A stretch of 44,237 nt of DNA from Spirochaetota bacterium (GCA_003645645.1 QNBH01000006.1:1-44237); one strand, 5' to 3'. Positions 27,334 to 35,931 are shown, numbered from the stretch's first letter. Notes: generated by a model from the letters alone, not told the origin. Numbers and translations: made by a program.

Positions 27334-28404
27334 TCAAGGAAGAATCAGCGGGTCTCTTAATAGATTGGCAGCAAGGCAACTGTGAACAGGAATTATATAG
27401 AGAATATCTCCCCTGTTGACTTGATTCAAAATCTCCGGTGTGGTTTTAATCACCCCGTGCTCCTGACTTAAAGAGCTAACATAACTGTCATCAAGGACTG
27501 TGCCCCATTTTTCCCCGGATTCCATTGCTATCCGGCCGAAAATCTTGCAGTTTCTCGAGTCGACAAGATGCTCCTTTGAAAGATGAACCGCCCCGCCGTA
27601 AACAATAACTTCGTTCCGCCGGGGGCATTTAGCCACCACAGGGCAACCTACCGCCACTGCAATATCTTCTTCCTTGCAAGAGCCCAATTCGAGCTGCTTA
27701 AGATCGTAATATACGAAGTTACCTGGCCTTATCTCATCCGCCTCCGATAAATCTTCCACTATACTGCATGAAGGAGTATCCCCCACAGAGAGTTTTACTT
27801 CTTTTATCCCTTTCCGAAGGAGCTTATCCCTCAAGGAGTTAAGTTTCTTTATTGAATCTGCATATATTCTTTTGATTTCCTCAGTGGATGAGGCTCTGTA
27901 GGTATGCCCTGCGTGTGTGAGAAGGCCACCGAAGGAAAGATTTTTTAAGGCTTCTATCGCCGATGCACAATTTAGAATTGAATCTTTATCTTCTGCATCG
28001 ATTCCTGAGCGCTTTTGACCCGTATCTACTTCGATCCACACACTTACATGGTCGGTTATATGATCTGCCAGGAAGCGGATAGTTTCTGTGGATTCGACCA
28101 GCAGGTGAAGTTTGATCATCCCTGCGAGTTGATTTATGCGATCTATCTGGAGGATGTTGACCGGAAATGCGATGGTAATATCATCCCAGCCTTCTTCTGC
28201 AAAGAAAAATGCCATATCTACACTGGAAACGGTTATCTTATTTACACCCTTCTTCCTGAAAAACTCTCCGATTACGGGAGACTGGTGAGTTTTGAAGTGA
28301 GGGCGAAAGACTACTCCGCTTTTTACGGCCTTATCGGCCATTCTCTGGATATTCCTTTCTACCCTTGCAGAGTCAACGACTAGAGTTGGTTTTTCTATTC
28401 TCAT
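27334..28404 (-). CDS. Fold-III PLP enzyme of the D-threonine aldolase / D-serine dehydratase family
   Basis: 356 residues. The N-terminal alanine-racemase-like barrel binds PLP through K38 in RPHFKTHQ. The C-terminal domain is of the D-serine dehydratase type, with zinc ligands His and Cys in IIPVHSCLAANL. Members act on D-threonine, D-serine or 3-hydroxy-aspartate and produce glycine plus aldehyde, or pyruvate plus ammonia; the exact substrate cannot be read from sequence. It is the promoter-proximal gene of the operon with ygfK, ssnA, ygeY and thrC, with a 43-base gap to ygfK. The ribosome site is weak. It suggests that this operon handles hydroxy or diamino acids as well as purine-type compounds. 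Confidence 0.82.
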   Translation of the reverse strand: MRIEKPTLVVDSARVERNIQRMADKAVKSGVVFRPHFKTHQSPVIGEFFRKKGVNKITVSSVDMAFFFAEEGWDDITIAFPVNILQIDRINQLAGMIKLHLLVESTETIRFLADHITDHVSVWIEVDTGQKRSGIDAEDKDSILNCASAIEALKNLSFGGLLTHAGHTYRASSTEEIKRIYADSIKKLNSLRDKLLRKGIKEVKLSVGDTPSCSIVEDLSEADEIRPGNFVYYDLKQLELGSCKEEDIAVAVGCPVVAKCPRRNEVIVYGGAVHLSKEHLVDSRNCKIFGRIAMESGEKWGTVLDDSYVSSLSQEHGVIKTTPEILNQVNRGDILYIIPVHSCLAANLLRDPLILP

Positions 28405-28466
28405 TTAAGCTTCACGTCTTAAGGTAATTTCAAACCGTTCGCTACCGTCTGTAGCAGGGGACGGAG

Positions 28467-28955
28467 TTATTCAAGAATTTTTTCCAGGTTTAACAGGAGA
28501 AAACTCTCTCCTTTTCTTTCCTGTTCCGGTGAGCGAATATTGTATGTTGTACCGAGATCCTGAATGTTTTCATAGAGCTTTCCGTCCCGGTCGAATTTAT
28601 TCGTCTTTGCCAGCCTGGAGATCATCTCATCGTTATCCTCATACAAATACCACTCAATAAGGCCAAAGTAACGGGCGTCGAATTCGCTTATCGCCCTGAT
28701 TCGAATGGATATGAGGCTGCCGGCGAAGCGAAAATCCAGTTGCCCCTTGTTTCTATCCATCCCGATAATAGAAATCCGGTATTTCTCGGACAGGGTGGCA
28801 AGGCTCTTCTCAAACTCCTGGAGGATGTTCAATCCTTCTGAAAAAGATTCGGAAAGGTTGTAAAGTTTCTCGTGTGCCATGGATGTGAGTATATATGGGT
28901 GAAAGGAAAAGTTCAAGAACCAAAGAAAAAATTGAAAGTTGCTTTTAACCGACAT
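28467..28955 (-). CDS. Hypothetical protein
   Basis: Up to 162 residues and not recognised. From Met26 (ATG at 28880) it is a soluble alpha/beta protein, beginning MAHEKLYNLSESFSEGLNIL with an amphipathic helix, then beta-strands (RISIIGMD, QLDFRFAGSLISIRIRAI) and a WYLYEDNDEM segment. The longer start at 28955 has AAGG four bases upstream but adds an AT-rich-looking hydrophobic stretch, while 28880 has no ribosome site. The start is therefore open, though the downstream frame looks coding. The product may bind a phosphate or nucleotide ligand, but I see no diagnostic motif. It lies 62 bases upstream of the PLP-enzyme gene on the same strand and could head that operon. Confidence 0.6.
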   Translation of the reverse strand: MSVKSNFQFFLWFLNFSFHPYILTSMAHEKLYNLSESFSEGLNILQEFEKSLATLSEKYRISIIGMDRNKGQLDFRFAGSLISIRIRAISEFDARYFGLIEWYLYEDNDEMISRLAKTNKFDRDGKLYENIQDLGTTYNIRSPEQERKGESFLLLNLEKILE

Positions 28956-29190
28956 TCACCCTTGCTTTTACCCAGATACTTTAGAGATGACCACCGCAGG
29001 AATGTATTTGTAAAGTAGAATTTCAGGTGGCAAAGCTGTGCTACTTTATAAAGAGGATTAAGCAGCCGGAGTACCAAAGCACTCCCTTCTCCAAAATAAC
29101 GGTGGTTCAGTTGGAGGTAAACGAGATAAAACGCAGACGTGGGGAAGAGGCTGATTGAATAGAAACAAGAAATAATTTTGATAGTTACAA
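28956..29190. other. Gene-free stretch left of the island boundary
   Basis: No convincing coding frame on either strand. It contains an inverted repeat with arms TAAAGTAG (29011-29018) and CTACTTTA (29041-29048), extendable to about 12 bp with one mismatch, 22 bases apart. The last bases (29181-29189, ATAGTTACA) match the sequence just before the start of the intact antitoxin gene at 39433-39441. Confidence 0.5.
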
Positions 29191-29313
29191 GCAGTTCTCT
29201 CCCCCTTTGAATCCGAGCCTCTCTTTTTACAGGAAGCCTCAAAAATGTATGAATACAGAGAACTCTCTCCTCTTACACACATCGATCCTCTTGTTAAGCT
29301 AAATGAGGAACGG
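29191..29313 (+). repeat. 123-bp direct repeat, left copy (island boundary)
   Basis: Aligns without gaps to 39545-39667, offset 10354 bases, with four transitions (29229, 29246, 29250, 29282). The repeat is the 3' portion of a Phd-type antitoxin gene. The two copies enclose the minus-strand catabolic operon and its regulator. Confidence 0.9.
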
Positions 29314-29322
29314 AATGTCTAA
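29191..29322 (+). pseudogene. 5'-truncated antitoxin gene remnant
   Basis: In frame from 29191 it reads AVLSPFESEPLFLQEASK and on to LNEERNV and a TAA, almost the same as the last 45 residues of the intact antitoxin at 39440-39682. The DNA-binding N-terminus and its start codon are missing, and an in-frame TAG lies at 29182-29184. Two of the four base differences change a residue (Thr to Met, Thr to Ile). No toxin remnant follows. It is best read as the left scar of a duplication or recombination event. Confidence 0.82.
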
Positions 29323-29402
29323 TGTGAGTCCAACAGTGAATGCCGTCATTACTCCCTTAACAACATTATGCCGTGAGATCCGGACCCATACGCATATAGA
29401 AA

Positions 29403-29936
29403 TTATGTAACGAGCCGTTTCATTGATACAACACCGATAAAATGACGCTTATCGAACGCCGCCTTGATAAGTGACGTCTGGTCGTTTCGGCTGGACGTAT
29501 TGACCATGAGAATCTCACCCTCACACAGTGTCTCTCCGAATCGATCGACCATCTCGACAATATCCCCTTTTTTCGGCAGGGGCAGATATTCGAACGGAAA
29601 AATGATTGAAGCACGATCCTGCTCAAAGGTGTAATCCTTTACATAGATGGCCAATCCCGGGCACGATGGCAAGCAGAGTCCACATCCAGTACACTTTCCT
29701 GCATCCAGCATTGGAAGCTCGGTAATATTATCTCCAATGGTTATCGCCCCTCTGGGGCATGCCGTCTCACAGGGATTGCAGGGAATTTTTTCGACACACT
29801 CTATGAATGCAACAGGTCCTGCGTAGAGGAACTCCTCCGATGGAAATCCGGGTGTTTGTGTCAGTTCCTCCAAGGTTGGAGTACCGCTCGTCTTGACTCC
29901 TTCAGACTGCCAAGCCTTTTTTTTCGTATCATTCAT
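29403..29936 (-). CDS. Two-cluster 4Fe-4S ferredoxin, probable electron acceptor subunit
   Basis: 177 residues from the ATG at 29936, which overlaps the TGA of the upstream flavoprotein gene by four bases (ATGA). Two cysteine motifs, CNPCETACPRGAI and CTGCGLCLPSCPGLAI, each supply four ligands, three before a proline-capped fourth, for [4Fe-4S] clusters. The C-terminal third (KKGDIVEMVDRFGETLCEGE) forms a small beta-rich domain with a nucleotide-sensing or docking look. It is the last gene of the island operon. By position it should carry electrons from the flavoprotein dehydrogenase to the respiratory or Rnf system, an inference. An upstream in-frame start would overlap the flavoprotein gene by about 90 bases and is unlikely. 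Confidence 0.85.
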   Translation of the reverse strand: MNDTKKKAWQSEGVKTSGTPTLEELTQTPGFPSEEFLYAGPVAFIECVEKIPCNPCETACPRGAITIGDNITELPMLDAGKCTGCGLCLPSCPGLAIYVKDYTFEQDRASIIFPFEYLPLPKKGDIVEMVDRFGETLCEGEILMVNTSSRNDQTSLIKAAFDKRHFIGVVSMKRLVT

Positions 29937-31030
29937 TGTGTCATGCTCTTCATAGAGATAATCTTCTCCTTCGCCTTTCTCCGACCCTCTCCAAACGGAC
30001 CAGACCTCAGAACATCCAGACGCTCCCATATCTGGTGGGAGAGCTCTTCCTCTTTGTCCGCGGAATAGAGCCCGAGGGAAGCTGAGGCATGGATTCCCGA
30101 AAGACGTCCCTCCTCCATCGCAGTGCTCGCCTCTTCCACCCCAGCTATATCACCTGCAACATAGATGGATTCTATACTTGTCCTCATCCGTCTGTCATGG
30201 ACCGGAACATGTCCTCCGAGGGATGGTATGAAACATATTTCGCATCCTGCTAACATTGCCAATTCGATTAGAGGTGTGAGTCCAGCAGCGATACAGACCG
30301 TATCGGCTTCTAACTCCTTTTCGGTGCCCGCTACAGGTTTCCAATACTCATCCAACCTCACGATCACCACTGACTCGACCGACTCCTTTCCTCTAGCTTC
30401 CAGGACTGTATGAGAGGTGAAAAAGGGTACTCCGGCTCGTCTCAACTTAGCCGTATGCACGCCGTATCCCCCGAGTCGCGGAGCCGCCTCTACGACTGCG
30501 ATGACATCGGCTCCCGCCTGGAGCAACTGGTACGAGACAATCACCCCAACGTTACCGGATCCGATCATTACTACACGATTCCCGGGAATGACCCGATGGA
30601 GGTTGATCATCGTTTGCGCTGCTCCCGCCCCCATGACGCCCGGTAAAGTCCACCCGGAGAACGCAACGGCATTCTCGGTCGCTCCGGTAGCCAGAATGAT
30701 CTTCCGAGCCTTCAAACGTCGGGATTCCCGGCGATTTTTAACTATCCATAGTTCCGTACCACCGTATATGCCGCATACTTCACAGTTCAGCCAAACGTCT
30801 ATATCGAGTTTGCGGGCCCTAAGCAGTAGTTCTTCTCCGATGCGGAACCCACGGACACCAGCGTGGTGCTCACGGGAGCCGAAGAACTTATGGATCTGCT
30901 TGAAAAGCTGCCCACCTGGTTTTGTGTTTTCATCGATCAAAATGACATTGGCTCCGGCCTCTGCGCACTCTATGGCCGCAGAAAGCCCTGCAGGGCCCGC
31001 TCCAACGACCGCCACATCAGTGAATACCAT
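29933..31030 (-). CDS. FAD/NAD-binding subunit of a multi-component amino-acid dehydrogenase (HcnB/OoxA-like)
   Basis: 365 residues. It starts VAVVGAGPAGLSAAIECAEA (GxGxxG at 10-15), the FAD Rossmann motif, and has a second nucleotide fold, VVMIGSGNVGVIVSYQL. IILATGATENAVAF and IYVAGDIAGVEEAS are hallmark segments of the pyridine-nucleotide-disulfide group. It resembles the HcnB/opine-oxidase/D-hydroxyproline-dehydrogenase alpha subunit, but the C-terminal BFD-type [2Fe-2S] domain usual in that subunit is absent and is encoded as a separate small gene two positions upstream. The ATG at 31030 follows GGAGGAG and overlaps the preceding gene by 14 bases. It forms a complex with the adjacent iron-sulfur and DAO-type products by family analogy. 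Confidence 0.85.
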   Translation of the reverse strand: MVFTDVAVVGAGPAGLSAAIECAEAGANVILIDENTKPGGQLFKQIHKFFGSREHHAGVRGFRIGEELLLRARKLDIDVWLNCEVCGIYGGTELWIVKNRRESRRLKARKIILATGATENAVAFSGWTLPGVMGAGAAQTMINLHRVIPGNRVVMIGSGNVGVIVSYQLLQAGADVIAVVEAAPRLGGYGVHTAKLRRAGVPFFTSHTVLEARGKESVESVVIVRLDEYWKPVAGTEKELEADTVCIAAGLTPLIELAMLAGCEICFIPSLGGHVPVHDRRMRTSIESIYVAGDIAGVEEASTAMEEGRLSGIHASASLGLYSADKEEELSHQIWERLDVLRSGPFGEGRRKAKEKIISMKSMTQ

Positions 31031-31352
31031 GATCTCCTCCCCCCCAGCGGCCAATACCTCGCTGGGTTTCGATAATCATTCCGGGTTCCACTGGTGTAAC
31101 ACATGTACGGACATTAGGAATGCCATTGACGATCATTACACAGTCGGTGCATCTTCCGATCGCGCAGTAGAGGCCCCGGGGCTCTCGTCGTTTTTCTGTA
31201 TAACGGAATACTCGTCTCCCCGATGCCATCAGGGCTGCTGCAATCATCTCGCCTTCGTAGGCGATAACTTCCTCTCCATCCACAAGGATTGAGACCTCCC
31301 TCCCTGAAGGCTTCAACGGTCCGAGTATGGGATGTTCAGCTATTCTTGACAT
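31017..31352 (-). CDS. [2Fe-2S] ferredoxin-like subunit (HcnA/SoxA-N-like)
   Basis: 111 residues with a plant-type [2Fe-2S] pattern: C63, C68, C71 and C84 (YCAIGRCTDC then VRTC). The N-terminal part has the beta-grasp start VSILVDGEEVIAYEGEMIAAAL. It matches the small subunit of HCN synthase, opine oxidase and D-hydroxyproline dehydrogenase complexes, where it shuttles electrons between the flavin subunits. GAGGGGG precedes the ATG by four bases. Both ends overlap its neighbours (17 and 14 bases), which implies tightly coupled translation and a fixed stoichiometry. Confidence 0.87.
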   Translation of the reverse strand: MSRIAEHPILGPLKPSGREVSILVDGEEVIAYEGEMIAAALMASGRRVFRYTEKRREPRGLYCAIGRCTDCVMIVNGIPNVRTCVTPVEPGMIIETQRGIGRWGGGDHGIH

Positions 31353-31626
31353 TGCACCCCCTCGGTGAGAATATATCTATTCTGACCGGCCTCGATGGTG
31401 GTCTGGCAGTTACCGGTACAATCTCATCGAGAGGTTTGCCGGTTTTTTCTGCGATGATTCTTGCAATCAGCCTGGAACAAACTCTGCTCTGACAGAGTCC
31501 CATGCCAGCCCTTGTATACCTCTTAATTTCGTTAAGGGATGTACAACCATTATCAATTGCCTGAATGATTTCCTCTAGAGTTATCTCCTCACACCTGCAT
31601 ATTAATCGATTCTGTTCGTTCTCCAT
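31336..31626 (-). CDS. BFD-like [2Fe-2S] protein, split-off domain of the FAD subunit
   Basis: 96 residues. C10, C12, C45 and C50 (ICRCEEITLEEI, then GLCQSRVC) give the bacterioferritin-associated-ferredoxin type of [2Fe-2S] site, held by a helix-turn-helix-like bundle (IIQAIDNGCTSLNEIKRYTR). In HcnB-type subunits this domain is fused to the C-terminus of the FAD protein. Here it is a separate gene located before it, and the FAD protein is short by about this length. GAGGAAGTAAAGG precedes the ATG. It lies 26 bases after the DAO-type gene and overlaps the next gene by 17 bases. Confidence 0.85.
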   Translation of the reverse strand: MENEQNRLICRCEEITLEEIIQAIDNGCTSLNEIKRYTRAGMGLCQSRVCSRLIARIIAEKTGKPLDEIVPVTARPPSRPVRIDIFSPRGCNVKNS

Positions 31627-31652
31627 CCTTTACTTCCTCAATACCTTATCGT

Positions 31653-32834
31653 TCATACCACCATGCATCGTGGTATAAGTTCCTTCATATTGGTGATCGA
31701 CTTCCTGCCAGTAAATATATCGCTCAACAACTTTCCAGTAATCGGCGCCATAGCAATTCCATCCCCTTCATGACCCGAAGCCACATACAGCCCTTCTTTA
31801 CCGGGCCATGGGCCAAGGATCATTTTTCCGTCCGGGGTGGCAGGGCGGAATCCGGCGATGTGCCGGATGATATGTACATGCCTCATCAGCGGAATAATGT
31901 GAGCCACTTGTCTACTCAATGCTTCCAGAGCTCTATAGTCAACCAGTTTTTTGAATCCTGCCTGCTCCTCCCTCGTACTCCCTATCAGATAATTCCCGTG
32001 AGCAGTTCTTGTAAAGGAGAATCCCAAACCGAGCTCATTATATTCCGACTGGTTTTCCCTTACTTTCGCCAGATCAGGCCTCAGTTTAGTTACCATATAA
32101 GATGCACTCCAGAGATTCGTCTCTCCTATCGGAGGAATCTTCTCGGTAATCAGAAGCTGTCCGCGCCTGGGAAATATCGGTATCGAGATATCGAATAAAC
32201 CACCTACTATGTTCGACCATGCCCCTGCAGAAATCACAACATTCTCCGCTTCGACAATACATCCAGTACTGGTTAAAACCTGCCATCTGCCTGCCCCGTT
32301 TTTCTCAGCTGTGACCGCCGCCTCTCGGTATCGAACTTCCATGCCCAACCTTTGACCTGCATTTATAAAACCTTTCATGACTAAAAACGGATCGACTTGA
32401 GAATCATCTGGGCTGTAGGTAGAAGAAATGAACCGGTCAGAGACATGCGGTTGTCGCCGGCGCAGCTCTTCCCGATCCACGATATCCACATTCAACCCGC
32501 AGGAACGCTGGGATGAGACAAACTCCTCCATAACAGCCAGTTCCTCCTGGTTTTCAATCAGGATCATCCCCCCCATCTGCTTGAAACCCAAATCACAACC
32601 GAGCTCCATGTGGAGGAAACGATACATCTCAAGGCTTTCCATTGCCAGCTCCAGAACCACTCCCGGTTTCTTTGATTGAAGCAGGATCATATCATCACAG
32701 GCTCCGGAACTCCCGCTCCCGAACTCCATACTATCGATCACCTGTACTTTAAACCCTTCCCTGCTAAGGTAATACCCGCAGGAAAGTCCGATGATACCGC
32801 CTCCGATAACCAGTGAATCACAGTATCTTTTCAT
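31653..32834 (-). CDS. FAD-dependent D-amino-acid/imino-acid dehydrogenase, DAO family (HcnC-like beta subunit)
   Basis: 393 residues. It opens LVIGGGIIGLSCGYYLS (GxGxxG at 11-16) and keeps the DAO-family landmarks VVISAGAWSNIVGG, FPRRGQLLITE and, near the end, ASGHEGDGIAMAP for FAD contact. The family includes D-amino-acid dehydrogenase, glycine oxidase, sarcosine oxidase beta and D-hydroxyproline dehydrogenase beta; the substrate pocket cannot be assigned. With the three iron-sulfur or FAD partners downstream it should form a membrane-linked or ferredoxin-linked dehydrogenase that does not use oxygen. I take the ATG at 32834 with AAGGA seven bases before it; a TTG six bases upstream is disfavoured. 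The gap to the upstream Asd gene is 11 bases. Confidence 0.87.
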   Translation of the reverse strand: MKRYCDSLVIGGGIIGLSCGYYLSREGFKVQVIDSMEFGSGSSGACDDMILLQSKKPGVVLELAMESLEMYRFLHMELGCDLGFKQMGGMILIENQEELAVMEEFVSSQRSCGLNVDIVDREELRRRQPHVSDRFISSTYSPDDSQVDPFLVMKGFINAGQRLGMEVRYREAAVTAEKNGAGRWQVLTSTGCIVEAENVVISAGAWSNIVGGLFDISIPIFPRRGQLLITEKIPPIGETNLWSASYMVTKLRPDLAKVRENQSEYNELGLGFSFTRTAHGNYLIGSTREEQAGFKKLVDYRALEALSRQVAHIIPLMRHVHIIRHIAGFRPATPDGKMILGPWPGKEGLYVASGHEGDGIAMAPITGKLLSDIFTGRKSITNMKELIPRCMVV

Positions 32835-32845
32835 CGGCAATTCCT

Positions 32846-33874
32846 TTATGTTGCAGGTGTCAGCATCCGATTGTACAATGCCTCAGCAATCTGTACTGCG
32901 TTCAATGCCGCCCCTTTTCTCAAGTTGTCAGACACGACCCACAGATTAAGACCATGCATAAGAGTAGGGTCACGCCTGATCCGACCGACAAATACATTGT
33001 CTTTCCCTTCTGCTTCAGAAGCAATCGGATAAATTGCCTTGGTAGGGTCGTCAACTACTTTAACACCTGAGGCAGTAGAGAGAATATTGACCACCTCTTC
33101 GATAGTAAAAGAGTTTTCCACCTCTATATTCAACGCTTCGGAATGCCCACGGAACACCGGTATCCGAACTGCTGTAGGGCACACGCGTATTTTAGGATCA
33201 AGAATTTTGTGTGTCTCTTTCACCATCTTCATTTCCTCCTTCGTGTACCCTTCTTCCATAAAAACATCAATATGGGGAAGAGCATTGAATGCTATACGAT
33301 GTGGATATACTGAATGTCTCTCCGCCTCATCGATTTCTCCCTGCAAAAAGGCAATACTCTGACGTTTTAATTCCTCTATCGCCTTTAAGCCGCTTCCGGA
33401 TACGGCCTGGTAAGTGCTTACAACGACTCTCTTTACCTCATAATATCTGTGTAGCGGTCCGAGCACTAACAGCATCTGTATAGTCGAACAGTTTGGATTT
33501 GCGATGATTCCCCGGTGCCTTTGCACCGCTTCGATGTTAACCTCGGGAACCACCAGTGGAACTGTTGGATCCATTCTCCATTGCGCAGAATTATCGATAA
33601 CGACCGCCCCTTCTTCAACGGCTATGGGGGCAAGTTCGGCGCTCGCTTCCGCTCCTGCTGAAAACAATGCAATATCCGTACCTCTGAATACCTCCGGAAC
33701 AGTCTCGATTGTCCGGTATTCCCGCCCTCTGAACACTACCGGTTTTCCCTCATTTTCTTCTGTATCTGCTGGTATTAGCTCCCGGATAGGAATTTTTGAT
33801 CTTTCCAGGGTTTTGATCATTTCGGTCCCGACCGCGCCGGCCGAACCTACAACAACAATACGTAAACCATACAT
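32846..33874 (-). CDS. asd: Aspartate-semialdehyde dehydrogenase
   Basis: 342 residues, typical Asd length. The NADP-binding start is VVVGSAGAVGTEMI, the catalytic Cys is C129 in NPNCSTIQM, and YQAVSGSGLKAIEEL plus VFRGHSEAL supply the substrate Gln, Arg and His positions. It interconverts L-aspartyl-phosphate and L-aspartate 4-semialdehyde with NADP and phosphate. Such a biosynthetic enzyme is unexpected inside an amino-acid oxidation operon. Together with the DHDPS at the promoter-proximal end it suggests that aspartate semialdehyde is a product or intermediate. The ribosome site is poor. A 79-base gap separates it from the TRAP permease. Confidence 0.9.
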   Translation of the reverse strand: MYGLRIVVVGSAGAVGTEMIKTLERSKIPIRELIPADTEENEGKPVVFRGREYRTIETVPEVFRGTDIALFSAGAEASAELAPIAVEEGAVVIDNSAQWRMDPTVPLVVPEVNIEAVQRHRGIIANPNCSTIQMLLVLGPLHRYYEVKRVVVSTYQAVSGSGLKAIEELKRQSIAFLQGEIDEAERHSVYPHRIAFNALPHIDVFMEEGYTKEEMKMVKETHKILDPKIRVCPTAVRIPVFRGHSEALNIEVENSFTIEEVVNILSTASGVKVVDDPTKAIYPIASEAEGKDNVFVGRIRRDPTLMHGLNLWVVSDNLRKGAALNAVQIAEALYNRMLTPAT

Positions 33875-33953
33875 TTTTGTATCCGATCTTTTCGTTTTTT
33901 ATTGACAAACAATTTCACTACCTCCAACAAGCCTGTATATCTCTTTGACATAA

Positions 33954-35873
33954 TTAAGTCTGGGAAGCAGATACAGCACTGTTTCGAATCATCACTCTCC
34001 TGTGCAGAATAAACAACACAAGAAGGGAAAAAACTCCTGTGACTAGAATGCTAACTTCTACAATAGGACTTGACAACAGTTCCTTTTGCGTCGAAAGCAG
34101 TATTAACCCAAAGGCTACTATAAGACTTAAGAACTGTTCGTGTACCTTCAGGGTTCTTAACAAATATCCTCTCATACCTCCGGCTGTAAAAATCAAAGCG
34201 GGGAAAATAATGATTATTATTGTAACAATTTCCATGAAAGTTCCCTGCATAAGCAAAGCCGGATTAAATATGAAAATGTAAGGAATAATAAAGCCGACCG
34301 ATGCCAGCCTGAGCGCCTCAAAGCCTGTTTGGAAAGGTTGAGACTCCGCAATTGATGCTGCACAATACGCAGCGATACAAACAGGAGGGGTTACCCCCGC
34401 CAGGATTGCAAAATAAAACACAAATAGATGAGCTTGCAACAACCCAACCCCCATAGCCTGCAACGCAGGCCCTCCGATGGTTACCGCTATGATATACGCA
34501 GGTGTACAGGGGAGCCCCATTCCGAGTAGTAGTGAAGTGAACATGATAAGCATCAGGGCAGGAAGAAGTATACCTCCAGACCATGTGGAAATGACCGCCG
34601 ATATACCGAGAGCAAGGCCGGTATAGGTCACGATACTAACAATCATATCCGCACCTGCACATGATAAAGCGAGCATTATCATGTTCTGTCCTGCGAGTCG
34701 AAAGGTTTCGAAAAGTTTTTTAGGTGTCAGCCAGGTTTTCCGGTTTACAAAGCTGAGTACAAAAGTACCGGCAATTGCCCAGATCGCTGCCACAAAGGGT
34801 GAATATCCGATCACAAGCATTACCACCAGCAGAACCAATGGAATCAATTGATAAGAGTCGATTAAAAGCTGCCTTGTTGAAACCTGCTCCTCCTCGCTAA
34901 CACCACCCAGATTGTGTTTCTTTGCATAGAAATGTACTCTGAAAACCAGGCTGATGTAATAAAATGTTGCCCCGAGCAAAGCGGCTACTACAATACGTAT
35001 ATATGGAATGCCTGTTATCTCTGACATAACGAAAGCGCCGGCTCCCATGACCGGAGGCATTAGCATACCACCTGTGGAAGCAGCAGCCTCCACCGCCCCG
35101 GCGAACTTTTTCTTGTATCCGAGACGCTTCATCAATGGAATAGTGAACACCCCGGTAGCATAGACATTTGCTGCGGCTACACCACTGATCGAGCCGAATA
35201 GACCGCTACTTATGACAGCTATTTTTGCGGGTCCACCCGGACCATTACCGGCCAGTTTGCAGGCAAGATTTGTAAAATACGCTCCAGTATTCGTGTTCTG
35301 CATGAAGGAGCCGAATATTACGAATATTGCCACAAACGTAGCGGTTACACCAACGATGGATCCGTAAATCCCCGCATTTGTAATTAGATAGTTGATCTCA
35401 ACGATTCTTTCGATGGGCATAGGCTTGCTGTAGAACACGCCGGACATATAGGGTGCTACAAAGAGATAGCCTAAGAATACACTCACAAATATTGCCATCA
35501 TAGGTACGACAGCCCGGCGAAGTGCTTCGATTATGAGACCTATGTTCAGAAGCCCTAGGAGTAGTGCCTGAGTGGAAATTGGATCGACCAGCTCGAACCG
35601 CATATTCAGTTGATCGTTGTAATACATTACGAAAACCGGCGGCAGCACCGCAAGAAGCGCCAATATTACATCAAGAATAGATGGTCTGTCCTTTGGAGAC
35701 TTTTTCGTAGCCGGAAATAGCAGAAAGGCCATTGGCAGTACTACAATCATCAAAGCGCCTCGCTGAATCCTTGGCTGGAAGACTCCGAATATTGCTGTAT
35801 ATAAATTAAACAGCGCTAATCCCGCCAATACGACGCTTATGAACCATTTCAACCATCCCTTTATCTCACGCAT
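33954..35873 (-). CDS. TRAP transporter fused permease, TAXI-associated (4TM/12TM)
   Basis: 639 residues and almost entirely hydrophobic, with about 17 membrane helices. The N-terminal four correspond to DctQ and the rest to DctM. Conserved DctM features include GLFGSISGVAAANVYATGVF, EAAASTGGMLMPPVMGAGAF and LLLGMGLPCTPAYIIAVTI. It imports a small carboxylate or amino-acid type substrate by sodium or proton symport together with the TAXI binding protein encoded directly upstream. AAGGAG precedes the ATG by eight bases. A 12-bp stem-loop in the gap to the TAXI gene may lower expression of the permease relative to the binding protein. Confidence 0.92.
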   Translation of the reverse strand: MREIKGWLKWFISVVLAGLALFNLYTAIFGVFQPRIQRGALMIVVLPMAFLLFPATKKSPKDRPSILDVILALLAVLPPVFVMYYNDQLNMRFELVDPISTQALLLGLLNIGLIIEALRRAVVPMMAIFVSVFLGYLFVAPYMSGVFYSKPMPIERIVEINYLITNAGIYGSIVGVTATFVAIFVIFGSFMQNTNTGAYFTNLACKLAGNGPGGPAKIAVISSGLFGSISGVAAANVYATGVFTIPLMKRLGYKKKFAGAVEAAASTGGMLMPPVMGAGAFVMSEITGIPYIRIVVAALLGATFYYISLVFRVHFYAKKHNLGGVSEEEQVSTRQLLIDSYQLIPLVLLVVMLVIGYSPFVAAIWAIAGTFVLSFVNRKTWLTPKKLFETFRLAGQNMIMLALSCAGADMIVSIVTYTGLALGISAVISTWSGGILLPALMLIMFTSLLLGMGLPCTPAYIIAVTIGGPALQAMGVGLLQAHLFVFYFAILAGVTPPVCIAAYCAASIAESQPFQTGFEALRLASVGFIIPYIFIFNPALLMQGTFMEIVTIIIIIFPALIFTAGGMRGYLLRTLKVHEQFLSLIVAFGLILLSTQKELLSSPIVEVSILVTGVFSLLVLFILHRRVMIRNSAVSASQT

Positions 35874-35931
35874 TTCTATTACTCCTTGATTTTAACTGCA
35901 ATTTCTTTCTAAAAGCACTCGCCTCAATTCA

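Noticed and set aside
28913-29242. Minus-strand frame of about 109 codons overlapping the left repeat
   Set aside because: It runs antisense through the antitoxin remnant, has no ribosome site and has no recognisable protein features.
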